A stretch of 39,196 nucleotides of DNA from Acetobacteraceae bacterium (GTDB lineage Bacteria; Pseudomonadota; Alphaproteobacteria; Acetobacterales; Acetobacteraceae), in contig JASHRV010000236.1 of assembly GCA_030037175.1 (NCBI GenBank), positions 1-39,196 on the forward strand, written 5' to 3'. The notes beneath the pieces are model-generated. The model saw only the letters and a list, made by a program, of their open reading frames with translations. It was not told the origin of the DNA and ran no database searches. Position 1 is the first letter of the stretch; every line of letters begins with the position of its first letter. Both the position numbers and the translations under genes were made by a program. Below are positions 21,126 to 30,314 of this stretch, piece by piece.

Positions 21126-21170
21126 GTTTGACGAGGAGGCGTTTGACGAGGAGGCGTTTGACAAGGAGGG
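21126..21170 (+). repeat. Three tandem 15-base units, each with a TTGAC hexamer
   Basis: The unit gtttgacgaggaggc occurs at 21126-21140 and 21141-21155, and as gtttgacaaggaggg at 21156-21170. Each unit contains a sequence like a -35 box (ttgacg, ttgacg, ttgaca). The array lies in the gap between the divergent dppC-like and fbpA-like genes and reaches within two bases of the dppC-like start codon. Confidence 0.9.
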
Positions 21171-21185
21171 GCGGCATCCGATAGA
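21158..21185 (+). promoter_or_regulatory. Possible promoter of the iron importer operon
   Basis: A perfect -35 hexamer ttgaca (21158-21163, third repeat unit) is followed after 16 bases by gataga (21180-21185), a weak -10. The expected transcript would start near 21192, just upstream of the iron-box candidate. Support is from spacing and the -35 only. Confidence 0.35.
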
Positions 21186-21202
21186 GGGCGCGGGCCTCAG
21201 AT

Positions 21203-21221
21203 GCGAACGACTATCAATTGC
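21203..21221. promoter_or_regulatory. Candidate Fur box before fbpA
   Basis: The 19-base sequence gcgaacgactatcaattgc, read on the minus strand, matches the classic E. coli Fur consensus (gataatgataatcattatc) at 12 of 19 positions by my hand count. It sits 27 bases before the fbpA start codon. It is much weaker than the site at 25061. The iron-importer context makes it plausible. Confidence 0.42.
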
Positions 21222-21247
21222 GTTTGATGAAAAAGAAAGGCCCGCCC

Positions 21248-22318
21248 ATGCCCCCCTCCCCGCTCGCCCCCACCTTCCCGCCCGACCGCTTCCCGCTTGA
21301 CCGCCGCACGCTTCTCCGCCACCTCGCCGCACTCGCCCCCGTCGCGGCCGGCCTCGCCACGTCGCGCCGCGCCGCGGCGGCAACGGAAACACTGACCCTC
21401 TATTCAGCCCAGCATTCCCAGGTCGTGAAGATGCTTACCACGGCTTTCACCACGGAAACCGGCATCGCCGTGCAAGTCCATTCCGGCGAGGGGCCGGAGA
21501 TCGCCGACCAGATCCTTCGCGAGGGAAGCTCCTCGCCGGCGGATGTCGTGTTTGTCGAGAACTCGCCCGAGCTCGTCCTGCTGGCCGAGCACAACCTGCT
21601 CGCGCCCGTTGCGGCAGCAACGCTGGCCATGGTGCCGCGCCAGGACAGCGGCACGGGCGGGCGCTGGCTTGGCGTGCTCGCCCGCCAAAATGTGCTGGCC
21701 TGGAATCCCTCGCTCATCAATGAGCAGGACCTGCCGCGCTCGCTCCTCGACCTCGCCCTGCCGGCCTGGAAGGGCAAGGTCGCCATCGCGCCGAGCGATG
21801 CCGACTTCCTGCCCCTCGTCGGCGCCGTGATCCACGCCGAGGGCCGGGACAAGGCGCTCGCCTGGCTCAAGGGGCTCAAGGCCAATGCCAAGCTCTATGA
21901 CGATGACGAGGGCGTCGTCGCGGCGGTGAATCGCGGCAGCGTCGCGACCGGCGTCATCAACAACTATTACTGGGCGCGGCTCGCGACCGAGCTCGGCGCC
22001 AACGGCACGCATAGCAGGATCGCGCATTTCGCTCCTGGCGATATCGGCAACCTCATCAACATCTCGGGCGCCGCGGTGCTGGCTTCCTCGCGGCACCAGG
22101 AAGCCGCGCAGCGCTTCCTCGCTTTCCTCGTGAGCCGCCCGGCGCAGGAGATGCTGGCGAAGAGCAGCGTCGATTACGAGTATCCGCTGGCCCCGGGCGT
22201 GGCACCGAACCCGATGCTGACGCCCGCCGCGGACCTGCGTCCACCCGCGATCGCGCCGGCGGCGCTCGGCGATGACCGGGAGTCCGCCACCCTCCTCCAG
22301 GAGGCGGGGCTGATCTGA
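21248..22318 (+). CDS. fbpA: Ferric iron ABC importer, periplasmic binding protein
   Basis: A 356-residue iron-binding protein of the FbpA/AfuA/FutA type. I start it at the ATG at 21248 (MPPSPLAPTF), which has an aagaaagg stretch just upstream; an ATG at 21227 and a TTG at 21218 are in frame but lack one. A twin-arginine signal DRRTLLRHLAALAPVAAG follows. The mature start TETLTLYSAQHSQVVKMLTTAF and the C-lobe block GVINNYYWARL, with the paired tyrosines that bind iron in this family, are visible. It heads an operon with the permease (4 bases later) and ATPase genes. The candidate Fur box at 21203 suggests iron control. Confidence 0.93.
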   Translation: MPPSPLAPTFPPDRFPLDRRTLLRHLAALAPVAAGLATSRRAAAATETLTLYSAQHSQVVKMLTTAFTTETGIAVQVHSGEGPEIADQILREGSSSPADVVFVENSPELVLLAEHNLLAPVAAATLAMVPRQDSGTGGRWLGVLARQNVLAWNPSLINEQDLPRSLLDLALPAWKGKVAIAPSDADFLPLVGAVIHAEGRDKALAWLKGLKANAKLYDDDEGVVAAVNRGSVATGVINNYYWARLATELGANGTHSRIAHFAPGDIGNLINISGAAVLASSRHQEAAQRFLAFLVSRPAQEMLAKSSVDYEYPLAPGVAPNPMLTPAADLRPPAIAPAALGDDRESATLLQEAGLI

Positions 22319-22322
22319 TCCG

Positions 22323-23921
22323 ATGAGCGGGCGGGTCCTCCTCGGCAGCAGCGCGCGCGGGCCGGTCGCCGAGCCGGTGCCGCGCGCGCTGATCCCGCCG
22401 GCTGCGGTGCCCGCCCTGCTCGTCGCCGTTCCGATCGCCATCACCATCGTCGATGCGCTGGGGGCGGGGTCCGCCCGCACCTTCGCCCTGCTCGCCTGCC
22501 CGCTCGTTGCGGATCTGCTGACCAACACCGTGCTGCTCACGCTCGCGACCTCGCTCCTCGGCATGGTCATCGGCACCGCCGCGGCGATGCTCGTCGAGCG
22601 CACGGACCTTCCCTTCCGGCGCGTCTTCTCCACCCTCGCCGCCGCGCCGTTCGCGGTGCCCGCCTTCATCGCGAGCTATGCCTGGGTCTCGCTCAGCCCG
22701 AAATTCGAGGGCTTCGGCGGCGCGCTTCTGGCAACCACCTTCTCCTATTTCCCGCTTGTCTATCTGCCGGTCGCTGCGGCGCTGCGCGGCCTCGACCCCG
22801 CGCTCGAGGACAGCGCCCGCTCGCTTGGTCATTCGGCGCGCGGGGCCTTTCTCCGCGTCGTTCTGCCCCAGCTCCGCCCGGCAATGCTGGGCGGGGCGCT
22901 GCTGGTCGGGCTCAACGCGCTGGTCGAGTTCGGCGCCTTCGCCCTGATGCGGTTCCGCACCTTCACGACCGAGATCTATGCCGCCTATCAGGCAGGCTTC
23001 AGCGGAGCGGAGGCCGCAGCGCTCGCGGTCGTCCTGCTTCTGCTCTGCCTCGCCTGCCTTGCCGCCGAGCAGGCGATGCGCCGGCGCGTCCGCTATTCGC
23101 GCCTCGGGCGCGGCGCCCGCCGCCCGGCCCGCCCCTATGTTCTGGGTCTCTGGCGCTGGCCCGCCTTCACCATGCTCACGCTCCTCTTCGCGGGCGCGAC
23201 CGGCGTGCCGATCGGCATGATCCTCTTCTGGCTCACCCACCACAGCGCCGCCGCGATCACTCCGGACGAGGTCTCGGCTGGCGCGGTCATCGGCGCGACC
23301 CTGACGACGGTGTTCCTCGGTCTCGCCGGCGCCGCGCTCACCCTTGTCCTCGCCCTGCCGCTCGGCATTCTCTCGACCCGCAGGCCCGGAAGCCGGCTTG
23401 CCACCGTGCTCGAGCGCGGCGCCTGGCTCGCCCAGGGGGTGCCGGGGATCGTGATCGCGCTCGCCCTGATCTCGGCGACCGTGCGGACCCTGCCCTGGCT
23501 CTATGAGAGCACGCCGCTCCTGCTGATCGCCTATGCGATCCTTTTCATGCCCTATGCGCTCGTCGGCATTCGCGCCGCCCTTCTCCAGGCCGAGCGCGGG
23601 CTCGAGGAGGCCGGGCGCTCGCTCGGGCTCAACTGGTTCGGCGTGCTGGTGCGCATCACGCTTCCGCTTGCCGCGCCGGGACTGGGGGCGGCGGCGGCGC
23701 TCGTCTTCATCGCCGTGACGACCGAGCTCACCGCCACGCTGCTGCTGGCGCCGATCGGCACCACCACGCTTGCGATCCGTATCTGGGACGATACCTCCAC
23801 CGTCGCCTTCGCGGCGGCGGCACCCTATGCCGCGATTCTCGTCGCCCTTTCGCTCACGGCGAGCCTCGTGCTCGCGCGGCGCTTCGACCTCGCCACCGTC
23901 CGCCTCGATCTCGGGGGCTGA
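22323..23921 (+). CDS. fbpB: Ferric iron ABC importer, fused two-domain permease
   Basis: A 532-residue inner-membrane protein with two permease halves, roughly residues 30-265 and 285-525, about 12 membrane segments, as usual for FbpB. Each half has an ATPase-contact loop: LEDSARSLGHSARGAFLRVV in the first and LEEAGRSLGLNWFGVLVRI in the second. The start codon lies four bases after the fbpA stop, and the stop is two bases before fbpC, indicating one transcript and coupled translation. It forms the channel for ferric iron released by the binding protein. Confidence 0.95.
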   Translation: MSGRVLLGSSARGPVAEPVPRALIPPAAVPALLVAVPIAITIVDALGAGSARTFALLACPLVADLLTNTVLLTLATSLLGMVIGTAAAMLVERTDLPFRRVFSTLAAAPFAVPAFIASYAWVSLSPKFEGFGGALLATTFSYFPLVYLPVAAALRGLDPALEDSARSLGHSARGAFLRVVLPQLRPAMLGGALLVGLNALVEFGAFALMRFRTFTTEIYAAYQAGFSGAEAAALAVVLLLLCLACLAAEQAMRRRVRYSRLGRGARRPARPYVLGLWRWPAFTMLTLLFAGATGVPIGMILFWLTHHSAAAITPDEVSAGAVIGATLTTVFLGLAGAALTLVLALPLGILSTRRPGSRLATVLERGAWLAQGVPGIVIALALISATVRTLPWLYESTPLLLIAYAILFMPYALVGIRAALLQAERGLEEAGRSLGLNWFGVLVRITLPLAAPGLGAAAALVFIAVTTELTATLLLAPIGTTTLAIRIWDDTSTVAFAAAAPYAAILVALSLTASLVLARRFDLATVRLDLGG

Positions 23922-23923
23922 GG

Positions 23924-24967
<1,044 letters not shown>

Positions 24968-24984
24968 TCGGCTGATCTGACGGA

Positions 24985-25003
24985 AAAGATCTGCACGATC
25001 TTT
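24985..25003 (+). terminator. Short stem-loop after fbpC
   Basis: The arms aaagatc (24985-24991) and gatcttt (24997-25003) form an exact 7-base stem with a 5-base loop, 18 bases after the fbpC stop. Only three T residues follow, so it would be a weak intrinsic terminator. It may separate the fbp operon from the next, Fur-box-controlled operon. Confidence 0.45.
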
Positions 25004-25060
25004 ACCCGAAACAGGGATTTTTCGCGCCTTTTGAGGGGTCTTGACGGCGCGGCCATAAAT

Positions 25061-25079
25061 GAGAATGATTCGCATTCTC
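25061..25079. promoter_or_regulatory. Fur box overlapping the promoter of the NHL-protein/EfeB operon
   Basis: The 19-base gagaatgattcgcattctc matches the Fur consensus gataatgataatcattatc at 14 of 19 positions and has exact 7-base arms (gagaatg/cattctc). A -35-like ttgacg is at 25041-25046, and the box covers the position of the -10 (aatgat at 25064-25069, 17 bases on). Binding of iron-loaded Fur here would block RNA polymerase, so the two downstream genes should be switched on by iron shortage. The start codon of the first gene is 20 bases further. Confidence 0.85.
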
Positions 25080-25099
25080 GATTCCCGCCGGAGGACCGA

Positions 25100-26212
25100 A
25101 TGCGCCCGACCCTCAACCGCTCCCTTCCCTGCGCTCTGCTGCTCGGCCTCGCCGCAAGCCCGGCCGCGGCCGCCGAGCCCGGCCTGCTCGCCACGCTGCA
25201 TGGAAACCGCTTGCTTGCCTCCACCGTGCCCGCGAACGGCGATCTCAACCCCTATGCCGTGGTGGTGGCACCGGTTTCCGCCGGCGGGATCAAGCAAGGC
25301 GACGTGCTGGTCGACAATTTCAACGCGCGCAGCAACTTCCAGGGCACGGGGACGACGATCATGGATTACGACCCCGCAACAAGGACGGCGCGCCTCCTCG
25401 CCGCGATCCCGCAGAAGCTTGCCGGCTGCCCGGGCGGCGTCGGGCTTACGGCGGCGATGGCGATGCTGAAATCGGGCTGGATCATCGTCGGCAGCGCGCC
25501 GAGCACCGACGGCACGCCGAAGACGCGTGGCGCCGGCTGCCTGATCGTTCTCGATCCGGAAGGAAAAGTTGCGGGCACGATCGCCGGGCCCGAGATCGAC
25601 GACCCGTGGGGCAACATGGCCGTGATCGACCGCGGCAGCACCGCGACCCTCTTCGTCAGCAATGTCGGGTTCGGGATTGGCGCGGCCGGAGGGCCGCCCG
25701 CGCGGCAAGCGAGCGTGCTGCGCATCGACCTGATGCTGCCCGAGGGCAAGCCGCCGATGGTGGAAAGCAAGACCGTGATCGGCGACGGATTCGCCGCCGA
25801 GGCCGATGCGAGCGCGTTCCTGGTCGGGCCGACGGGGCTCGCGCTCGCGCCGGACGGCACGCTTTACGTCTCGGATGCGCTCGGCAACCGCGTGGTCGCG
25901 ATCGACCATGCCGCGACGCGCGCGGACAGCGCCGGCACCGGGCGTGTGGTGAGCGAGGGCGGGCTGCTCAAGCGTCCGCTTGCCATGGCGCTCGCGCCGA
26001 ACGGCAACCTCCTCGTCGCGAATGCGCTGAACGGCCAGGTGGTGGAAATCGATCCCGCGAGCGGCACCCAGCGTGGCGCGCTCTGGCTCGACCATGACGA
26101 GGCGCAGGACCCGCCGGGGAACGGAGATCTTTTCGGGATCGCGATGACGCCGGACGGCAAGAGCCTCTACTACGTGGAGGACGACACCAACGCGCTGATG
26201 GAGACACGTTGA
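25100..26212 (+). CDS. Secreted NHL-like beta-propeller protein in a Fur-box operon
   Basis: A 370-residue protein with a signal peptide (MRPTLNRSLPCALLLGLAAS, cleavage near PAAAAE). The ATG at 25100 has GGAGG six bases upstream. The mature part contains repeats of the NHL/SMP-30-like type: GPTGLALAPDGTLYVSDALGN, then PLAMALAPNGNLLVANALNGQ and GIAMTPDGKSLYYVEDDTN, each a predicted propeller blade. An N-terminal block NPYAVVVAPVSAGGIKQGDVLVDNFN precedes them. It starts 20 bases after a strong Fur box and is followed after 13 bases by a DyP-type peroxidase gene. That context suggests a periplasmic role in iron or heme handling, for example as a partner of the peroxidase. This is inference; no function is known to me. 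Confidence 0.88.
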   Translation: MRPTLNRSLPCALLLGLAASPAAAAEPGLLATLHGNRLLASTVPANGDLNPYAVVVAPVSAGGIKQGDVLVDNFNARSNFQGTGTTIMDYDPATRTARLLAAIPQKLAGCPGGVGLTAAMAMLKSGWIIVGSAPSTDGTPKTRGAGCLIVLDPEGKVAGTIAGPEIDDPWGNMAVIDRGSTATLFVSNVGFGIGAAGGPPARQASVLRIDLMLPEGKPPMVESKTVIGDGFAAEADASAFLVGPTGLALAPDGTLYVSDALGNRVVAIDHAATRADSAGTGRVVSEGGLLKRPLAMALAPNGNLLVANALNGQVVEIDPASGTQRGALWLDHDEAQDPPGNGDLFGIAMTPDGKSLYYVEDDTNALMETR

Positions 26213-26225
26213 TGGAGGCCTGGGG

Positions 26226-27446
26226 ATGACCTCGCGCCGGGCCTTCCTCGGGGGCGCGGGCGCGGTTGCGGCGGCGGCCGTCGCCCTTCCGGGCACGGCG
26301 GCGGCAAGGCCCGAGCTCTTCTTCGGGCCGCACCAGGCCGGCATCACGACGCCGCAGCAGGGAAGCATGCAATTCGCGGTGTTCGATGCCACCGCCGAAA
26401 ACCGCGAGGATCTGATCGGCCTGATGCGCGCCTGGACGCTCGCCGCCGCGCGGCTGACCGCGGGGCTGCCTGCCGATCATCTCGGGACCGCGGACGCCGC
26501 CCCGCCGGGCGACAGCGGCGAGGCGATCGGGCTCGACCCCGCGCGGCTCACCCTCACCTTCGGCTTCGGGCCCGAGCTTTTCCTTCTCCAGGGCAAGGAC
26601 CGCTTCGGCATCGCTGCCGAGCGGCCGGCAGCGCTCGTCGATCTGCCGCTTTTCCCCGGCGATCAGCTCGAAACCGGAAAGACCGGCGGGGCGATCGCGG
26701 TCCAGGCCTGCGCCGACGATCCGCAGGTTGCGTTCCACGCCGTGCGCCAGCTTGCGCGCATCGGCGCCGGCGCCGTGAGCCTCAAATGGACCAAGGCGGG
26801 GTTCTGCGCGGCGCCGCGGACCAAGGGCACGCCGCGCAACCTGATGGGGTTCAAGGACGGGACGATGAATCCCGACACCGCCGATGCGCGGGCGATGGCG
26901 GATTATGTCTGGGCGGGAAAGGAAGGCCCGGCCTGGATGGAGGGCGGCAGCTACCTTGTTGCGCGGCAGATCCGCATCGCGCTCCAGCATTGGGACCAGA
27001 TGAGGCTCGGCTTTCAGGAGCAGGTGTTCGGGCGGCACAAATATTCCGGTGCTCCGCTCGGGAAAACGGACGAGTTCGCGCCGCTCGACCTCGATGCGAC
27101 CGATGCGGAGGGCGATCCCCTCATTCCCGCGACCGCACACGCGCGGCTCGGCGCGCCGGCCCTGAATGGCGGGGCGCAGATCCTGCGCCGCTCCTATTCC
27201 TACAGCGATGGTGCGGACTTCGTCGCCGAACGCTGGCCGCCCTGGCGCCAGGCAATCGAATACGACGCCGGGCTGATGTTCATGGCCTATCAGAAGGACC
27301 CGCGCAGCGGGTTCATCCGCATCTTCGAGACCATGTCGCGGCTCGATGCGCTGAACCAGTTCACGACCCATGTCGGCAGCGGAATATTCGCCTGCCCGCC
27401 GGGCGCGACGCCGGGCGGCTGGCTCGGGCAGGGGCTGCTCGGCTAG
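26226..27446 (+). CDS. efeB: DyP-type heme peroxidase, EfeB-like, Tat-exported
   Basis: A 406-residue peroxidase of the EfeB group. The N-terminus MTSRRAFLGGAGAVAAAAV is a twin-arginine signal, so the folded heme protein would be exported. Family marks are the GFKDGTMNP motif with the catalytic Asp, the heme-ligand region PATAHARLG, and the block QILRRSYSYSDG, followed by FMAYQKDPRSGFIRIFETMS. In EfeUOB systems EfeB helps ferrous uptake or iron release from heme; here efeU and efeO are absent and an NHL-like gene takes their place. It ends in a repeat-rich gap facing ppsA. Confidence 0.94.
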   Translation: MTSRRAFLGGAGAVAAAAVALPGTAAARPELFFGPHQAGITTPQQGSMQFAVFDATAENREDLIGLMRAWTLAAARLTAGLPADHLGTADAAPPGDSGEAIGLDPARLTLTFGFGPELFLLQGKDRFGIAAERPAALVDLPLFPGDQLETGKTGGAIAVQACADDPQVAFHAVRQLARIGAGAVSLKWTKAGFCAAPRTKGTPRNLMGFKDGTMNPDTADARAMADYVWAGKEGPAWMEGGSYLVARQIRIALQHWDQMRLGFQEQVFGRHKYSGAPLGKTDEFAPLDLDATDAEGDPLIPATAHARLGAPALNGGAQILRRSYSYSDGADFVAERWPPWRQAIEYDAGLMFMAYQKDPRSGFIRIFETMSRLDALNQFTTHVGSGIFACPPGATPGGWLGQGLLG

Positions 27447-27468
27447 GGATTTTGTTCCGATGAGATCG

Positions 27469-27577
27469 GGGGGCTTTGCCCCCTCACGGGTCCCCATCGG
27501 CGGGTCCCCATCGGCGGGTCCCCAACGCGTAGTACGCGTTGGGAGCCCCGGCCCCCCAGCAAAGGCGGAGCCTTTGC
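27469..27577. repeat. GC-rich hairpin cluster after efeB
   Basis: In order: hairpin gggggc/gccccc with a ttt loop (27469-27483); tandem copies of a 14-base unit based on ggtccccatcggcg (about 27489-27520); palindrome cccaacgcg, tagta, cgcgttggg (27521-27543); hairpin gcaaaggc, gga, gcctttgc (27559-27577). No gene fits. Because efeB and ppsA converge here, the hairpins could end transcription from both sides. Confidence 0.8.
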
Positions 27578-27609
27578 AATCCATTTGTTTATGCCGCGTA
27601 AGCCGCTTG

Positions 27610-27710
27610 GAGCGTGATGACCGAAGGTGCAATCACGGGAGGTCTGAATTACGCGACAAAACAAAGAGCGAGAGCAGGATGAGTGAGCGCGGGCGATCTC
27701 ATCCTGCTCT
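27610..27710. repeat. Palindromic modules A-B (third site of the dispersed family)
   Basis: A variant of module A (27610-27654: gagcgtgatgaccgaaggtg ... aattacgc) is followed by a variant of module B (27671-27710: agagcaggatgagtgagcgc ... atcctgctct). They match the A and B modules at 8070-8173 and 14341-14440 with compensating arm changes (gcgggat/atcccgc becomes gcaggat/atcctgc). Together with the hairpin cluster at 27469-27577 they fill most of the 369-base gap between efeB and ppsA. Confidence 0.85.
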
Positions 27711-27815
27711 AGGGGGTCCAGGGCCCCCCATGCTTGGATACTTAGGCCCTGCAAGAGGCGAAGCCCCTGACTTCGTTTATCCTGAATACCCCTTTTCACC
27801 ATTTTTCTCATCCGC

Positions 27816-30251
27816 CTAATCGGCGGCGGCATGGGAGCGCGTGGCCGGTGGTTCCAGCTCCTCCGCTTCGTGCACCACGGCGATGGTGCGCAGCAGGCTG
27901 GAGGGATTGACGCTGATGGAATCGATGCCGAGGCCGCTCAGGAACCGGGCGATCTCCGGATAGTTGGCCGGGGCCTCGCCGCAGATTCCAACCTTGCGGC
28001 CGTTGCGCTGCGCGCCCGTCACCGCGAGGCGCAGCATCTCCAGCATCCCGGGATCGCGCTCGTCGAAATCGAAGGCGACGATGTCCGAATCGCGATCGAC
28101 GCCGAGGGTGAGTTGGGTGAGGTCGTTGGAGCCGATCGAGAAACCGTCGAACACGTCCGCGAAGCAATCGACCTGAATGACATTGTTCGGGATTTCGCAC
28201 ATCACGTAGATCTCGAGGCCGTTTTCTCCGCGCTTGAGCCCATGCTTGGCAAGCTCCGCGATGACCGTTTTCGCCTCCTCGACGCGACGGCAGAAGGGCA
28301 CCATCACGACGAGGTTGGTGAGGCCCATGTCTTCCCGCACGCGGCGGAGTGCCGCGCATTCGAGAGCAAAGCCCTCGGCGTAGGCCGGATGAGCGTAGCG
28401 CGCGGCGCCGCGGAACCCGAGCATCGGGTTGGCCTCGCGCGGTTCGAACCCCGCGCCGCCGATGAGCTCCGCATATTCGTTGGTCTTGAAGTCCGAGAGG
28501 CGGACGATGACCGGCTTCGGCCAGAACGCGGCCGAGATGGTGCCGATGCCTTCGGCGAGCGTGCGGACGAAGAATTCCCGAGGCGAGGAATCCGCGGCGG
28601 CGAGCGCTGCGATGCGCGCCCGGTCGGCGGGCTCGATCCGCTCGGGATGAATGAGCGCCATCGGGTGGATGCCGATATGCTCGCTGATGATGAACTCCAT
28701 GCGCGCAAGCCCGACGCCAGCGTTCGGCATCATCGCAGTGCGGAAAGCGAGCTGCGGATTGCCGAGATTGACCATGATCGCGGTCTTCGGAATTGCGAGG
28801 CTGCGCGCATCGATGCGTGCGACGTCGAAGGGAAGCTGGCCGTCATAGACCGCGCCCACTTCCCCGCCGGCGCAGGAGACGGTGACGGTGCGGCCGGTTG
28901 CGAGGCGCGCGGTTGCATCGCCGGCGCCGACCACGGCCGGCACGCCGAGCTCGCGCGCGACGATCGCGGCATGGCAGGTGCGCCCGCCATGGTCGGTGAC
29001 GATCGCCCCGGCGGTCTTCATCACCGGCTCCCAATCGGGCCGGGTTTCGGGTGCGACGAGCACCTCGCCCGGGCGGAATGCGGCGAGCTCGGCAACATCG
29101 CGCACGATTCGCGCTGTGCCGGCCGCGATTTTCTCCCCGACCGCCTTGCCGGTGACGAGAGGCTGCGCCATGGCCTTGAGCGTGTAGGTTTCGAGCATCC
29201 CGGCTTCCTTGCGCGATGCCACGGTTTCCGGGCGGGCCTGCACGATGTAAAGCTTTCCGTCCACCGCGTCCTTCGCCCACTCGATATCCATCGGCTCCGC
29301 ATGGCCGGCGGCGGCGGAGTAATGGTCCTCGATGCGGATGGCATAGTCGGCGAGGGTAAGCACCTCCGAATCCGTGAGGCAGAAGCGGGCGCGAAGCTCG
29401 GGCCGAGTCTCCTCATCCGCGGTGCTGGAGCCGACATGGCCGGGGGCGAGCACCATGGTGCGCTGCTTGCCGCCGAGCGTGCGCTGCAGGACGGCCCGAT
29501 GGCCCTGGCGAAAGGTCGGCTTGTGGACGTAGAACTCGTCCGGATCGACCTTGCCCTGCACCACGTTCTCGCCGAGCCCGTAGGAGCCGGTGACGAAGAT
29601 CACGTCGCGGAAGCCGGATTCGGTGTCGAGCGTGAAGATGACGCCGCTCGATGCCTGATCCGAGCGCACCATCTTCATCACGCCGACCGAAAGCGCGACC
29701 TTGAAATGATCGAAGCCGTTGTTGACACGGTAGACGATCGCGCGGTCAGTGAAGAGAGAGGCGAAGCAGCGGCGGCAGGCTTCGAAGACATCGTCGAGCC
29801 CGCTTACGTTGAGGTAGCTCTCGTGCTGGCCGGCGAAGCTCGCCGTGGGCAGATCCTCGGCGGTTGCGGAGCTGCGCACGGCTACCGCGACGCCGGCGCC
29901 GTATTCGGCCTCGAGCTTTGCGTAGGCCTCGGCGATCAGGGCGCGCATTGCCGGCGTGCCGGTGGCAGCGTAGACGATGCTTCGCGCTTCTTCCGCGGCG
30001 CGGGCCAGTTCCGCGACGTCGGTGACATCGAGCGGATCGAGCAGCGCGTGCAGGCGGGGCAGGGCGCCGGCTTCGGTGAGCGCGTCGCGATAAACGCTTG
30101 CGGTGAGCGCGAATCCGTTCGGCACACGAACGCCGACGGCGGCGAGGCGGCTTGCGAGCTCGCCGAGCGACGCATTCTTGCCGCCGACTTCGGGGACGTC
30201 GGCGATGCCGAGCGAAGAAAACCAGCGGACAGATGCGACGGATTGCGACAT
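27816..30251 (-). CDS. ppsA: Phosphoenolpyruvate synthase
   Basis: PEP synthase converts pyruvate, ATP and water to PEP, AMP and phosphate. The ATG at 30251 (MSQSVASVRWFSSLG) has gggagg five bases upstream and gives 811 residues, near the family norm. The N-terminal ATP-grasp part shows GGKNASLGEL and AVRSSATAEDLPTASFAGQ; the central swivelling domain carries the phospho-histidine in DHGGRTCHAAIVARELG; the C-terminal PEP-binding barrel has GSNDLTQLTLGVDRD and GICGEAPANYPE. An FNR-like site lies 50 bases upstream, partly inside the end of pfkB. It is the last gene of the sugar-metabolism cluster. Confidence 0.97.
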   Translation of the reverse strand: MSQSVASVRWFSSLGIADVPEVGGKNASLGELASRLAAVGVRVPNGFALTASVYRDALTEAGALPRLHALLDPLDVTDVAELARAAEEARSIVYAATGTPAMRALIAEAYAKLEAEYGAGVAVAVRSSATAEDLPTASFAGQHESYLNVSGLDDVFEACRRCFASLFTDRAIVYRVNNGFDHFKVALSVGVMKMVRSDQASSGVIFTLDTESGFRDVIFVTGSYGLGENVVQGKVDPDEFYVHKPTFRQGHRAVLQRTLGGKQRTMVLAPGHVGSSTADEETRPELRARFCLTDSEVLTLADYAIRIEDHYSAAAGHAEPMDIEWAKDAVDGKLYIVQARPETVASRKEAGMLETYTLKAMAQPLVTGKAVGEKIAAGTARIVRDVAELAAFRPGEVLVAPETRPDWEPVMKTAGAIVTDHGGRTCHAAIVARELGVPAVVGAGDATARLATGRTVTVSCAGGEVGAVYDGQLPFDVARIDARSLAIPKTAIMVNLGNPQLAFRTAMMPNAGVGLARMEFIISEHIGIHPMALIHPERIEPADRARIAALAAADSSPREFFVRTLAEGIGTISAAFWPKPVIVRLSDFKTNEYAELIGGAGFEPREANPMLGFRGAARYAHPAYAEGFALECAALRRVREDMGLTNLVVMVPFCRRVEEAKTVIAELAKHGLKRGENGLEIYVMCEIPNNVIQVDCFADVFDGFSIGSNDLTQLTLGVDRDSDIVAFDFDERDPGMLEMLRLAVTGAQRNGRKVGICGEAPANYPEIARFLSGLGIDSISVNPSSLLRTIAVVHEAEELEPPATRSHAAAD

Positions 30252-30300
30252 TGCTCCCTCCCAGGTTGGCTCATTCGAGCCCTGGCCGCCCACCGGCGCG

Positions 30301-30314
30301 ATGACCTGGATCAA
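30301..30314 (-). promoter_or_regulatory. FNR/FixK-type site before ppsA
   Basis: On the minus strand the site reads ttgatccaggtcat, one half-site perfect (TTGAT) and the other one base off (TCAT for TCAA). Twenty-two bases later comes tcgaat, a 4-of-6 match to a -10 box at exactly the spacing of class II FNR-type promoters. The predicted start of transcription is about 17 bases before the ppsA ribosome-binding region. The site overlaps the pfkB stop codon. Confidence 0.6.

Noticed and set aside
21126-21170. Short tandem repeat considered as a CRISPR array.
   Set aside because: The 15-base units are directly adjacent with no spacers, and no cas genes are present.
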